A DNA stretch of 43,892 nucleotides from Dechloromonas sp. Lineage in GTDB: Bacteria > Pseudomonadota > Gammaproteobacteria > Burkholderiales > Rhodocyclaceae. A model generated the notes under the pieces. That model was given only the letters and a program-made list of their open reading frames with translations. It searched no databases and had not been told where the DNA came from. The position numbers and the translations under genes were made by a program. The DNA lies in NCBI GenBank assembly GCA_011391255.1, contig JAABQV010000021.1, positions 1 through 43,892 on the forward strand, in the 5' to 3' direction. Shown here piece after piece: positions 1-7,946 of the stretch (the stretch's first letter is position 1; every line of letters starts with the position of its first letter).

Positions 1-2
1 TA

Positions 3-53
3 AGAGCCAGAATTACTGCTGAACACAAGGCAATGTCCGGCAAACCGAAATGA
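3..53 (+). CDS. C-terminal end of a probable type II antitoxin (partial)
   Basis: An open frame enters from the left edge and ends at TGA 51-53; the visible tail reads RARITAEHKAMSGKPK. Its stop overlaps the ATG of the following toxin gene in an ATGA junction, the usual translational coupling of antitoxin-toxin pairs. Only 16 residues are visible, so the identity as a ParD-like antitoxin rests on position and coupling alone, not on sequence. Confidence 0.5.
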   Translation, partial: RARITAEHKAMSGKPK

Positions 54-370
54 AATTTCGTGTTGTCTTTTCACCAGAGGCGGAGGAGCAACTTGCTGAC
101 CTGTATCGGCACATCGCCCTAGTCGCATCTCCAATGATCGCTGAACGATATGTTAACGCCATCATTACTTACTGTGAGACGTTGGAGACATACCCCCTGC
201 GTGGCACCCAACGTGATGACCTTCGTCCCGGCTTACGAATCACCAACTATAAAGGGCGGACACTGATCGCCTTCGATGTGAATGCCCAGCAGGTTTCAAT
301 CATTGGATTGTTTTACGGTGGTCAGGATTACGAGACCGCTCTGCAAGATGATGCCGAAGACGATGGCTGA
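50..370 (+). CDS. RelE/ParE-family toxin
   Basis: A 106-residue protein with the layout of the RelE/ParE toxin fold: it begins KFRVVFSPEAEEQLADLY (first strand, then the long helix with conserved acidic and Leu positions), has a middle 'YPLRGTQRDDLRPGLRI' segment, and ends in the beta hairpin 'YKGRTLIAFDV...VSIIGLFYGGQDYE'. ParE members poison DNA gyrase, RelE members cleave mRNA at the ribosome; the 'R-G-x-x-R-D-D-L-R-P-G-L-R' segment and the 'GGQDYE' end are more ParE-like. The start ATG overlaps the stop of the upstream partial frame. It sits directly left of a tRNA 3'-end fragment, so it is probably cargo at the end of an integrated element. Activity is not shown by the sequence. Confidence 0.85.
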   Translation: MKFRVVFSPEAEEQLADLYRHIALVASPMIAERYVNAIITYCETLETYPLRGTQRDDLRPGLRITNYKGRTLIAFDVNAQQVSIIGLFYGGQDYETALQDDAEDDG

Positions 371-543
371 TGCCTTTGGGGATATTGAGCTTCCTGCACC
401 CACGACCGTGGTTATCATGACACTGTTCCGCTCGCTGGCCTCAAATATAATATTTCCATAAGTACATTTAGTTGGTACAAACCCCCTCATAGCGAAAATC
501 TTCAGGCAATTGATTTAATTGGTTATTTTTTGATTAGTGGCGT

Positions 544-561
544 ATCCCGCCCACTCCGCCA
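544..561 (+). other. tRNA 3'-end fragment, candidate attachment site (attR)
   Basis: The 18 bases ATCCCGCCCACTCCGCCA have the layout of a tRNA from the T loop to the end: 'AT' of the loop, CCCGC as the 3' half of the T stem, CCACTCC as the 3' half of the acceptor stem, a G discriminator and CCA. Bases upstream (GTGGCGT) do not continue as a T arm and no other tRNA part is present. Tyrosine-integrase elements that use tRNA genes leave such fragments at their far end. The G discriminator suggests a tRNA-Ser whose 5' end would begin GGAGTGG. The intact gene and integrase would lie left of the window. Confidence 0.5.
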
Positions 562-571
562 GCTAGCAAAT

Positions 572-603
572 AAAAACGGTCTTTCGGGACCGTTTTTATT
601 TTT
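572..603. terminator. Bidirectional rho-independent terminator
   Basis: Perfect 10-bp inverted repeat AAAAACGGTC (572-581) and GACCGTTTTT (588-597), 6-base loop, T-rich on the right and A-rich on the left so it can act on both strands. It sits 11 bases after the tRNA 3'-end fragment, where the terminator of the original tRNA gene would be, and just past the pgpA stop on the other strand. Confidence 0.85.
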
Positions 604-618
604 TACTCTGCTCGAAGC

Positions 619-1140
619 TCAACCCAAGACAAATTTCAACAGCGCCAGAACTAGCAAGCTATAGCCAGCAGCAACGAGATCGTCGGCCATAACGCCAAAG
701 CCATTTTTGACCTTTTCGTCAAAATACTTGGCTGGCTGGGGTTTGGTGATGTCAAAGTAGCGAAACAGGACGAAGGCAGTCAGTTGCCAGAAGAAGGTAG
801 CCGGCGTCATCAACAGCACCAGCCAGAAGGGGACGATTTCATCCCAGACGAAGCTGCCGTGATCGGGGTCGCCGATCGCCTTACCAGCGACATTGATCGC
901 CCAGATGCCGAGCAGGTAGCCTGCGGTCAACAGCTGAATCAGCTCGAAATCTGTAACGTGCGGCCGGAAGAAGCCGAAGGTAATCCACGCAAACAGGGTG
1001 CCGAAGGTACCGGGTGCCCAGCGCGTCAAACCGCTGCCAAAGCCGCAGGCGATGAAATGCGCCGGATGGGCGAAGAGAAACTTCAAGCCCGGCGCGGGGA
1101 TTTTGGCTTCAGCCAAAGTGATCGTATCCGCGATGATCAA
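619..1140 (-). CDS. pgpA: Phosphatidylglycerophosphatase A
   Basis: Removes the phosphate from phosphatidylglycerol phosphate in the inner membrane, the last step of phosphatidylglycerol synthesis. The 173-residue protein shows the PgpA family segment GFGSGLTRWAPGTFGTL near residues 33-49, several hydrophobic membrane segments, and the acidic DPDHGSFVWDEIVPFW block (about 91-106) that carries the metal-binding acidic residues of this family. The furthest-upstream start is a TTG at 1140, which overlaps the 3' end of thiL by 32 bases; another TTG at 1116 would cut the overlap to 8 bases, and there is no ATG. It is the last gene of the ribBA-ribH-nusB-thiL-pgpA operon and is followed by the terminator at 572-603. 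thiL-pgpA adjacency is common in Proteobacteria. Confidence 0.93.
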   Translation of the reverse strand: MIIADTITLAEAKIPAPGLKFLFAHPAHFIACGFGSGLTRWAPGTFGTLFAWITFGFFRPHVTDFELIQLLTAGYLLGIWAINVAGKAIGDPDHGSFVWDEIVPFWLVLLMTPATFFWQLTAFVLFRYFDITKPQPAKYFDEKVKNGFGVMADDLVAAGYSLLVLALLKFVLG

Positions 1141-2077
1141 AATCTATAGCCAGGCCATCGGGGTCGAACACCGTCACTTCCCCGGCTTCACCAGCGGTCA
1201 TCTGACCAATGCACCAGAGCGGCAATTCGAGCTCGGTGGCAATCGCGGCGAGTTGCAGATTTAGTAGCGGTGGCACGGTGAAACAAAGCTCATAGTCGTC
1301 GCCGCCAGCGAGCTGGCAATCGAGCGCCAAGGCGCGCGGAATGGCTTCGTGAGTTGTTCCCTTCGGCAGATGAGGAAGCTGCACCAGCTTGACCGCAGCA
1401 GCCAGCCCCGAGCGTTTGGCGATGTGGCCGAGATCGGCCAGCAAGCCATCGGAAACATCAATTGCGGCACTGGCGATGCCAAGCAGTCGCTGACCAAGCG
1501 CGACACGCGGCCGGGGTTTTTCAAGGGCGGTCTGGCACAAACGGCGCCATGGCTCCGGCAGCAACACTTTGCCTTGCAGGTGGGCGAGACCCAGGCTGGC
1601 CAAGCCAGGACGGCCGGAAACATAAATCAGGTCGCTGGCCTTGGCACCATCGCGGCGCAAGGCCCGCCCCGGATCGACTTCGCCGAAGGCGGTGATACAC
1701 AGATTGAGTGGCCCGCGCGTCGTGTCGCCGCCGACAATATCGACCCCGTATTCGGCGGCGCAGGCGAAGAATCCTTCCGCAAATTTGCCTATCCATTCCT
1801 CGTTGACCGCAGGCAAAGCGCCGGCCAAGGTCGCCCAACGGGGTTTGGAACCCATCGCGGCGAGGTCGGAGAGATTAACGGCAAGCGCCTTCCAGCCGAG
1901 ATTGAGTGGATTGGTATCGGGGAAAAAATGGGTGCCGGCGACCAACATATCGGTGGTCACCGCCAGTTGCATGCCGGGCGTTGGTTGAACGAGTGCGCAA
2001 TCGTCACCGGGGCCGAGCACGGCTGACGGGGTCGGCCGTACGAAATAGCGGTCGATCAGCGCAAACTCGCCGGCCAT
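1109..2077 (-). CDS. thiL: Thiamine-monophosphate kinase
   Basis: Phosphorylates thiamine monophosphate to thiamine pyrophosphate with ATP, the final cytosolic step of thiamine cofactor synthesis. The 322-residue protein belongs to the AIR synthase/PurM-like fold: the N-terminal GPGDDCALV (about residues 23-31) supplies metal-binding aspartates, TTDMLVAGTHF and NLSDLAAMGSKP follow, VGGDTTRG lies mid-protein, and IDVSDGLLADLGH and AGGDDYELCF lie in the C-terminal half. An ATG at 2077 shares one base with the nusB stop (TGATG); an in-frame TTG just upstream is less likely. Length is normal for the family. Confidence 0.95.
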   Translation of the reverse strand: MAGEFALIDRYFVRPTPSAVLGPGDDCALVQPTPGMQLAVTTDMLVAGTHFFPDTNPLNLGWKALAVNLSDLAAMGSKPRWATLAGALPAVNEEWIGKFAEGFFACAAEYGVDIVGGDTTRGPLNLCITAFGEVDPGRALRRDGAKASDLIYVSGRPGLASLGLAHLQGKVLLPEPWRRLCQTALEKPRPRVALGQRLLGIASAAIDVSDGLLADLGHIAKRSGLAAAVKLVQLPHLPKGTTHEAIPRALALDCQLAGGDDYELCFTVPPLLNLQLAAIATELELPLWCIGQMTAGEAGEVTVFDPDGLAIDFDHRGYDHFG

Positions 2078-2562
2078 CAACGCCCCTTGTTGCGCGCCAC
2101 GAACTCCGGGCGAATGGCAGCGGCCACCTTGTCAAGAACGCCATTGACGTACTTGTGCCCGTCGGTACCACCAAAGGACTTGGCCAGCTCGATGCACTCG
2201 TTGATGACCACGCGATAAGGCGTTTCGGGATGGTGAATCAGCTCGAAACTGCCCATCAACAGCACACAGGCCTCAACCGGCGAAAGCTCGACAAACGGGC
2301 GGTCAATATGTGCGCCGATCTGCTCGGCGAGCTTTTCGTATTGGGCGATAACGCCACGCAGGGTACCGACAAAAAATTCGCGGTCGGCCTTGGCAAAACC
2401 CTCCATCTCCGGCAAATGCGCTTCGATGGCGGCCTCATCTGCGCCACCGACGCGCCACTGATAGAGGCCTTGCAGAACAAATTCCCGAGACCGGCGGCGG
2501 GCGGATTTTGGCGGCGCCTTCGGCTCATCCGGATTGACGGTGTCACTGAGAAAAGTAGTCAT
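2077..2562 (-). CDS. nusB: Transcription antitermination factor NusB
   Basis: All-helical RNA-binding protein that, with NusE (S10), binds boxA RNA and supports antitermination on rRNA operons. The 161-residue product has the NusB core: [19 protein letters not shown] at the start, the '[20 protein letters not shown]' helix and the closing signature '[32 protein letters not shown]'. A longer frame reaches 2613, but the ATG at 2562 overlaps the ribH stop (ATGA) and fits the family N-terminus, with a family-atypical lysine/proline-rich lead-in of about 20 residues. The ribH-nusB coupling is conserved widely in bacteria. Confidence 0.95.
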   Translation of the reverse strand: MTTFLSDTVNPDEPKAPPKSARRRSREFVLQGLYQWRVGGADEAAIEAHLPEMEGFAKADREFFVGTLRGVIAQYEKLAEQIGAHIDRPFVELSPVEACVLLMGSFELIHHPETPYRVVINECIELAKSFGGTDGHKYVNGVLDKVAAAIRPEFVARNKGR

Positions 2563-3032
2563 TGGGTCAGGGCTTTCTGCAAATTGGCCATCTCGACAGC
2601 CGCCTGGGCGCAATCGGCGCCTTTCGGCTGCATGCGAACTTCAGCTTGCTCGTCGGTTTCGCAGGTCAGGATGCCGTTGGCGATCGGGATGCCGGTATCG
2701 AGCTGAACGTCCATGATGGCGCGGCAGGAGTCGTTGGAAACCACTTCAAAATGGTAAGTTTCACCGCGAATCACAGCGCCGAGGGCGATCAACGCATCGA
2801 AGGCACCGCTTTGCGCCATCGTTTGCAGGACCAGCGGGATTTCAAGCGCACCGGGCACATTGGCAATGGTCATGTCGCTGTCGGCGACGCCAAGGCGTTT
2901 GAGTTCGGCAACACTGGCTGAAAGCAGGCCTTCGCAAACCGGCAGGTTGAAGCGACTCATCACCAGACCGATACGGAGGCCGGTGCCATTGAGGTTGTTG
3001 TCGTATTCAAAAACATTTTCAAAGCGGGACAT
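2559..3032 (-). CDS. ribH: 6,7-dimethyl-8-ribityllumazine synthase
   Basis: Condenses 5-amino-6-ribitylamino-uracil with 3,4-dihydroxy-2-butanone 4-phosphate to lumazine, the penultimate step of riboflavin synthesis. The 157-residue product shows the family's IGLVMSRFN near residue 22, VPGALEIPL (about 59-67), the loop [14 protein letters not shown] with the catalytic His (about 82-95) and [17 protein letters not shown] (about 113-129). It starts 3 bases after the ribBA stop, so it is cotranscribed with the gene supplying its butanone phosphate substrate. Confidence 0.96.
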   Translation of the reverse strand: MSRFENVFEYDNNLNGTGLRIGLVMSRFNLPVCEGLLSASVAELKRLGVADSDMTIANVPGALEIPLVLQTMAQSGAFDALIALGAVIRGETYHFEVVSNDSCRAIMDVQLDTGIPIANGILTCETDEQAEVRMQPKGADCAQAAVEMANLQKALTQ

Positions 3033-3035
3033 GGT

Positions 3036-4157
3036 TTAGAGCTCGGCTGGAGAGGTAACAAAACCGGTGACTTCAAGGCCAAAGCCGGTCATTGAGGGCA
3101 TTTTTCGCGGGCTGGAGAGAAGACGCATTTTAGTAACGCCAAGGTCACGCAGAATTTGCGCGCCGATGCCGTAGGTGCGCGGGTCCCATTTGGTCTGGGT
3201 GCGCGGCGATTTTGACTCGAGTTGGCCGGTCATGCGGGCGAGCAAGGCATCGCCGTCTTCCGGACGGTGCATCAGGACAATCACGCCGTGGCCTTTTTTG
3301 TCCAGCGCGGCCTGCGCCTGATCAATCGAAAACGATTGCTGCTTGCTGCCCGGATCGAGAAAATCAAGCACTGACAAAGGTTCGTGCACGCGCACCAGGG
3401 TTTCTTCGTTGGCGGGAATCTGGCCCTTGACCAGCGCCAGATGCGTCGCACCGCTGGCGCGGTCGACATAGGCATGCAGATCGAAATCGCCATGCGCGGT
3501 CGCCACCGTTTTGCTCGTTACACGCTCAACCAGGGTTTCGGAGGCGGCGCGGTAATGAATCAGGTCGGCGATGGTGCCGATCTTGAGTTGATGTTCGCGG
3601 GCGAATTCCATCAATTCGGGCAGGCGCGCCATCGTCCCGTCGTCATTCATGATTTCGCAAATCACCGAAGACGGCTCAAGGCCGGCCATGCCGGCGAGGT
3701 CGCAACCGGCTTCGGTATGGCCGGCACGAACCAGGACGCCACCTTCGCGGGCAGTGATCGGGAAGACGTGGCCAGGCTGAACGATGTCGTCAGCCGTCGT
3801 ATTCTTGGCGACGGCCACTTGCATCGTCAGCGCGCGGTCGGCCGCTGAAATGCCGGTTGTCACACCTTCGGCGGCCTCGATTGAAACAGTGAAGGCAGTG
3901 CCGTATTGGGTCTTGTTGTTGCGTGCCATCTGGACCAGCCCGAGCTTTTTGCAACGCGCTTCGGTCAGCGTCAGACAAATCAATCCACGACCATGTTTGG
4001 CCATGAAATTAACCGCTTCGGCGGTGATGTGCTCGGCGGCCATGACCAGGTCGCCTTCGTTTTCACGGTCTTCTTCATCAACCAGGATGACCATGCGGCC
4101 AGCCTTGAGTTCGGCAACAATTTCGGTGGTGGTGGCAATGGTGGCGTTGGGAGGCAT
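3036..4157 (-). CDS. ribBA: 3,4-dihydroxy-2-butanone-4-phosphate synthase with degenerate GTP cyclohydrolase II domain (RibBX type)
   Basis: The N-terminal ~200 residues are a complete RibB domain: it converts ribulose 5-phosphate to dihydroxybutanone phosphate, with VDEEDRENEGDLVMAAE (metal-binding acidic loop), 'MAKHGRGLICL' and 'GHVFPITAREGGVLVRAGHTEA'. The C-terminal ~160 residues align with GTP cyclohydrolase II (GATHLALVKG, VRVHEPLSV...), but the zinc-binding segment that in RibA reads H-S-E-C-L...C-D-C-G has no cysteines here (HEPLSVLDFLDPGSKQQSFS). The second domain is therefore unlikely to hydrolyse GTP; this is the RibBX architecture known from Proteobacteria. A longer frame reaches 4211; ATG 4157 (MPPNATIATTTEIV) fits the family. 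No FMN riboswitch is visible in the short leader. Confidence 0.93.
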   Translation of the reverse strand: MPPNATIATTTEIVAELKAGRMVILVDEEDRENEGDLVMAAEHITAEAVNFMAKHGRGLICLTLTEARCKKLGLVQMARNNKTQYGTAFTVSIEAAEGVTTGISAADRALTMQVAVAKNTTADDIVQPGHVFPITAREGGVLVRAGHTEAGCDLAGMAGLEPSSVICEIMNDDGTMARLPELMEFAREHQLKIGTIADLIHYRAASETLVERVTSKTVATAHGDFDLHAYVDRASGATHLALVKGQIPANEETLVRVHEPLSVLDFLDPGSKQQSFSIDQAQAALDKKGHGVIVLMHRPEDGDALLARMTGQLESKSPRTQTKWDPRTYGIGAQILRDLGVTKMRLLSSPRKMPSMTGFGLEVTGFVTSPAEL

Positions 4158-4231
4158 GGCAATCCGGAAACAACTAAAAGGGTTGCCATTTTCGCAGAAA
4201 GCAGCAGCCAAGCGCTAATTTAAGTAGAGGC

Positions 4232-4792
4232 TTACGGAAGATAGGCTTCTACCTGAATGTTCATTCGCACCTCATCGCCGACCAAAGGCAGACTGTTGGT
4301 TAGCCCATAGTTTGAACGCAGTAAAACGCCTTGAGCATCGCCGCCGCAACCTTGCTTGCCGACCACCAGGTTGAAGCCACATTTGAAACGCTTCAATTCA
4401 AGGCGCATCGGCCGCGCTTCACCGAGCATGATCAGCATGCCATCAACAGCCACCAGGCGGTCCTGATCAAAAATCAGCTTCTGGCTACGGAAAAAAATAT
4501 CAGGAAACGCGGCCGTCTTGAACCAGTCTTCGCCGCGCAAAATATTGTCACGCAACTCAAAACCAGTATCCAGCGAGGCCGCGTCAATGCGGATTTCAAT
4601 GTGGCCGGTCCGCGCCTCAGGGTTGAAATCCACGGTGCCAGTCGTTTTTCGGAACAATCCGCGCTGCGTCGAGAATCCCATATGATCGATCTCGAAATTG
4701 GCATAGGTGTGGCTGGAATCAATGGTGTAAGTCGCTGCGCTCACTGGCAGCGCAAAAATCGCAAGGCAAAGAAAAATCGCTCTGATGATCAT
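4232..4792 (-). CDS. YceI-family secreted protein
   Basis: A 186-residue YceI-like protein: a periplasmic lipocalin-like beta barrel that binds isoprenoid-type lipids in characterised members. The signal peptide MIIRAIFLCLAIFALPVSA is cleaved before ATYTIDSSHTYANFEIDHMGFS, the typical YceI opening (ID-x-x-H-x-x-x-x-F-x-I-x-H). 'GTVDFNPEARTGHIEIRIDAASLDTG' and 'FPDIFFRSQKL' follow, as in the family. The ATG at 4792 places the signal peptide directly at the N-terminus, so the 14 residues upstream in the same frame are left out. It stands alone, divergent from the spermidine synthase-like gene. The physiological ligand is unknown. Confidence 0.9.
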   Translation of the reverse strand: MIIRAIFLCLAIFALPVSAATYTIDSSHTYANFEIDHMGFSTQRGLFRKTTGTVDFNPEARTGHIEIRIDAASLDTGFELRDNILRGEDWFKTAAFPDIFFRSQKLIFDQDRLVAVDGMLIMLGEARPMRLELKRFKCGFNLVVGKQGCGGDAQGVLLRSNYGLTNSLPLVGDEVRMNIQVEAYLP

Positions 4793-4892
4793 CGCGTGCA
4801 CTCCCCAAGTGGCATAAGTAGAAATAGTCAGCATTTAAGACTCAGGCCAGGCCGATGCGTTCCCCGGCAATTTCGGGTTAGCATCCCGCATC

Positions 4893-6392
4893 ATGCGCCA
4901 CGCCCTCCTCTTCTCCGTTTTCGTCATTGCCTCCTGCGGGCTGGCTTACGAGCTGGTTGCCGGGGCGCTGGCATCCTATTTGTTGGGCGATTCGGTCATG
5001 CAATTCTCGACCGTGATCGGCTGCTACCTGTTCGCCATGGGCGTTGGCTCATGGCTATCCAAATACATCGTCAAGGATCTCGTCGGCCGCTTTATCCAGA
5101 TCGAGCTGCTGGTCGGGCTGGTTGGTGGCTTTTCGGCGGTTGCGCTGTTTTTTGTTTTCACCTGGCTAACCGGGCCGTTCAAGCTGATCCTCTACTTGCT
5201 CGTCTTCATCGTCGGCATGCTGGTCGGGCTGGAAATCCCGCTGGTCATGCGCATTTTGAAGCGTGAACTGGCCTTCAAGGATCTCGTCTCGCAGGTGCTG
5301 ACCTTTGACTACCTTGGCGCGCTGGTCGTTTCGATTTTGTTTCCGCTATTTTTGGCGCCGCATCTCGGCATGGTCCGCACCGGCCTGCTTTTTGGCCTGT
5401 TGAATGTCGCCGTCGCGCTCTGGGCGCTGCATCTATTCCGTGACCAGTTGCCGGCGCGCGGCTGGTTGGCGACCCAGTCATGGGCAGTTTTTGCCGTTCT
5501 CGCCGCGGGGTTTGGCGGCGCCGGACAACTCACCTCGCTGGCCGAAACCCACCTTTATTCCGACGAGATCATCTATGCCGAATCAACGCCTTATCAGCGC
5601 ATCGTCGTCACCCGCTGGCGTGACGACATGCGCCTCTTCCTCAACAACAACCTGCAGTTTTCGTCGCATGACGAGTACCGCTACCACGAAGCGCTGGTAC
5701 ACCCCGGACTGAGCAGCCTGCCGTGGGCCAAGCGGGTACTGGTGCTGGGTGGTGGCGATGGCCTGGCGGTGCGCGAAATATTGAAATACCCGAACATCGA
5801 GTCAGTGACCCTGGTCGATCTTGACCCGGCGATGACCGAGCTCTTTTCAACAGCGCCGGCCCTGGTTGAATTGAACGCCGGCGCGCTCAAATCGCCGCGC
5901 GTCAAAACGATCAACACCGATGCCCTGCAATGGCTGGAAGACAACCGCGAGCATTTCGATTTTGTCGTCATCGACTTCCCTGATCCGGCCAATTTTTCGC
6001 TGGGCAAGCTTTACACCTCGGCTTTCTATCGCCTCCTTGAAAAGCGCCTGTCGGCGCACGGCTTGATCGTCGTCCAGTCAACTTCACCGCTTTACGCCCG
6101 GCAATCGTTCTGGTGCGTTGTCAGCACCTTGGAAGACGTTGGTTTCAAAACAGCGCCTTATCACGCGCTTGTGCCCTCCTTCGGCGAATGGGGATTCATC
6201 ATCGCCGGCCGCCAGAATTTTCAGGCTATTGCGGTCGACGCCGAAAAGACCCGCTTTTTAACGCCGGAAACGACTGCCACCCTATTCCACTTCCCGGCCG
6301 ATATGGCGCGCGTACCTAGCGAAGTTAACCGGCTCAACAATCAGGTGCTGGTCCGCTACTTTGAAGATGAATGGCGCAAGGTCGTCCGCTAA
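4893..6392 (+). CDS. Membrane-embedded spermidine synthase-like protein (polyamine aminopropyltransferase family)
   Basis: A 499-residue protein with two parts. Residues ~1-220 hold about seven hydrophobic segments (for example LLVGLVGGFSAVALFFVF and LILYLLVFIVGMLVGLEIPL). Residues ~230-499 are a spermidine/spermine synthase-type Rossmann domain: YQRIVVTRW, LFLNNNLQFSSHDEYRYHEALVHP (the substrate-proximal D-E-x-x-Y-H-E signature), VLVLGGGDGLAVREILKY (decarboxylated S-adenosylmethionine binding), VTLVDLDP and FVVIDFPDP. It would transfer an aminopropyl group to a diamine, or a similar reaction, at the inner membrane. The true substrate of such membrane-fused members is uncertain. It stands alone between divergent yceI and mltD. 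Confidence 0.85.
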   Translation: MRHALLFSVFVIASCGLAYELVAGALASYLLGDSVMQFSTVIGCYLFAMGVGSWLSKYIVKDLVGRFIQIELLVGLVGGFSAVALFFVFTWLTGPFKLILYLLVFIVGMLVGLEIPLVMRILKRELAFKDLVSQVLTFDYLGALVVSILFPLFLAPHLGMVRTGLLFGLLNVAVALWALHLFRDQLPARGWLATQSWAVFAVLAAGFGGAGQLTSLAETHLYSDEIIYAESTPYQRIVVTRWRDDMRLFLNNNLQFSSHDEYRYHEALVHPGLSSLPWAKRVLVLGGGDGLAVREILKYPNIESVTLVDLDPAMTELFSTAPALVELNAGALKSPRVKTINTDALQWLEDNREHFDFVVIDFPDPANFSLGKLYTSAFYRLLEKRLSAHGLIVVQSTSPLYARQSFWCVVSTLEDVGFKTAPYHALVPSFGEWGFIIAGRQNFQAIAVDAEKTRFLTPETTATLFHFPADMARVPSEVNRLNNQVLVRYFEDEWRKVVR

Positions 6393-6426
6393 TCCGCATC
6401 GATTCGCCCTGACAAAGCGTGGCGGG

Positions 6427-6432
6427 TATAAT
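6427..6432 (+). promoter_or_regulatory. Candidate -10 box for the mltD gene
   Basis: A TATAAT in the GC-rich context GCGGGTATAATCCGCC, 43 bases before the chosen mltD ATG. No good -35 hexamer lies 16-18 bases upstream (TCGCCC at the right distance), so the call rests on the perfect -10 and its position. Confidence 0.45.
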
Positions 6433-6469
6433 CCGCCGCTTCCGATCTGATCGTTTCAGGAGTAGCCCT

Positions 6470-7945
6470 ATGCAGTTTCGTGACGTCTCGTCGCGGGTTA
6501 ACTCTGCTGTTCGTTGTTTTTCGGTCATCTCCATCAGCATACTGACGCTTCTCTCCCCATCTACGGTGCTCGCAGAAACAAAGGATGGAAACCCGGTTCT
6601 TGGCGCAGTCCGTCGGGCAATGAGTCAGTTTATCGGTCCGGCAACGCAAAGCTATGATCTCCTGACAGTTCAAGAGCTGACACCCAACCCGGTATTTTCC
6701 CGCAGCATCGACCTCACCGCCCAGCCCGATGATTTGTGGATCCGCATCCGCAATGGCTTCGCGATGACTGATCTGAATGACGACCTGACCCTGCATTACC
6801 AACAGTATTACCAGAACCGTCCGGACGCCCTGCGCCGCATGGTCGAGCGCAGTAAGCCCTTCATGCATCACATCGTTGAGGAAATCGAGCGGCGCGGCAT
6901 GCCAACCGAACTCGCGCTGCTGCCGATGGTGGAAAGTTCGTTCAACCCGATGGCGCACTCGCCGGCGCGCGCCTCCGGCCTCTGGCAATTTATTCCAGCC
7001 ACCGGCAAGCGTTTTGAACTTGAGCAAAACTGGTGGCAGGATCAGCGCCGCGACATTGTTGCCTCGACCGGCGCGGCCCTCGAATATCTACAGACCATTT
7101 ACGAAATGCATGGCGACTGGCATCTCGCGCTGGCTTCCTACAACTGGGGTGAAGGCGCCGTCAAACGGGCGATCGAGAAGAATCAGGCGCGCGACATACC
7201 GACCGACTATGCCAGCCTGACCATGCCGAGCGAGACCCGGCACTATGTGCCCAAACTTCAGGCGCTGAAAAACATTTTTGGCGACCCGGCCCTGATGGCC
7301 AGGCTCAACCTGCCCTCAATCACCAACCGGCCGTATTTCTCGACCATCGAAACCTCGCGCCCAATCGATATCAAAACTGCCGCCCGCCTTGCCGAGATGC
7401 CGCTCGATCAGTTTGTCGCGCTCAATCCCTCGCACAACCGGCCGATCATCAAGGCCGATACCTCGCTGGTGATTCCCAACGAAAAACTGCAAGCCTTTCA
7501 AAGTAATCTCCGGGCGCATCAGGCACCGCTCAGCAGCTGGCAAACCTACAGGCCGCAAAGTAATGAGCGCCTCGACCGGATCGCCCCGCGCTTTGGCATA
7601 ACACTCGACGATTTGCGCCGGATTAATGGCTTGCACGGCAAGTTGAAGGTCACCAGCTCGCCCTTACTGGTACCGGCGAACGGCAGCAGCGGCGATTTGA
7701 GCGCCCTTGACGACCTGACAAATCTGCCGATTATTGGCGAAGCGCCAGCGCCGGAAAAAGCACCCGCCAAATCGTCTGCTGCCGAGAAGAGTAAAAAGCC
7801 GGAAAATGCCAAGGCCGGCAGCAAGTCAGCGGGAAAATCAACGGCCAAAGCAGAGGCCAAATCAACCGGAAAGTCTGCAAGCAAGGCGGCGAGTAGCAAA
7901 TCCGATGCGAAAACTGCCAAGCCCGCCAAAAAATCGGCTAAATAA
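6470..7945 (+). CDS. mltD: Membrane-bound lytic murein transglycosylase D-like protein
   Basis: Cleaves the MurNAc-GlcNAc bond of peptidoglycan with formation of 1,6-anhydroMurNAc. The 491-residue protein has a signal-type hydrophobic N-terminus (about 13-35) with no lipobox seen, an SLT domain with the catalytic Glu in ELALLPMVESSFNP (about residue 155), then ASGLWQFIPATGK and LALASYNWGEGAV, and one LysM-like segment near residues 375-420 (YRPQSNERLDRIAPRFGITL). The last ~65 residues are low complexity, rich in Lys, Ala and Ser. ATG 6470 is preceded by a TCAGGAG ribosome site; the 17 extra residues upstream in frame are therefore excluded. E. coli MltD carries two LysM repeats, so this one is a shorter relative with a basic tail. 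Confidence 0.88.
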   Translation: MQFRDVSSRVNSAVRCFSVISISILTLLSPSTVLAETKDGNPVLGAVRRAMSQFIGPATQSYDLLTVQELTPNPVFSRSIDLTAQPDDLWIRIRNGFAMTDLNDDLTLHYQQYYQNRPDALRRMVERSKPFMHHIVEEIERRGMPTELALLPMVESSFNPMAHSPARASGLWQFIPATGKRFELEQNWWQDQRRDIVASTGAALEYLQTIYEMHGDWHLALASYNWGEGAVKRAIEKNQARDIPTDYASLTMPSETRHYVPKLQALKNIFGDPALMARLNLPSITNRPYFSTIETSRPIDIKTAARLAEMPLDQFVALNPSHNRPIIKADTSLVIPNEKLQAFQSNLRAHQAPLSSWQTYRPQSNERLDRIAPRFGITLDDLRRINGLHGKLKVTSSPLLVPANGSSGDLSALDDLTNLPIIGEAPAPEKAPAKSSAAEKSKKPENAKAGSKSAGKSTAKAEAKSTGKSASKAASSKSDAKTAKPAKKSAK

Positions 7946-7946
7946 A

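Larger units (their letters stand above)
371..618. other. AT-rich spacer between island end and pgpA
   Basis: This 248-base stretch has no credible gene. The left part (roughly 430-535) is clearly richer in A and T than the core genes on either side. It ends in an 18-nt tRNA 3'-end fragment and a hairpin terminator, which are listed separately. Confidence 0.6.

Noticed and set aside
4158..4231. Possible FMN riboswitch before ribBA
   Set aside because: The leader is only 74 bases to the next gene and lacks the conserved RFN-element stems; nothing supports a riboswitch.
7740..7945. Lys/Ala/Ser-rich tail of MltD as a frameshift product
   Set aside because: The stretch is in frame with the LysM part, keeps typical codon use, and ends at a normal stop; low-complexity basic tails are common in such proteins.
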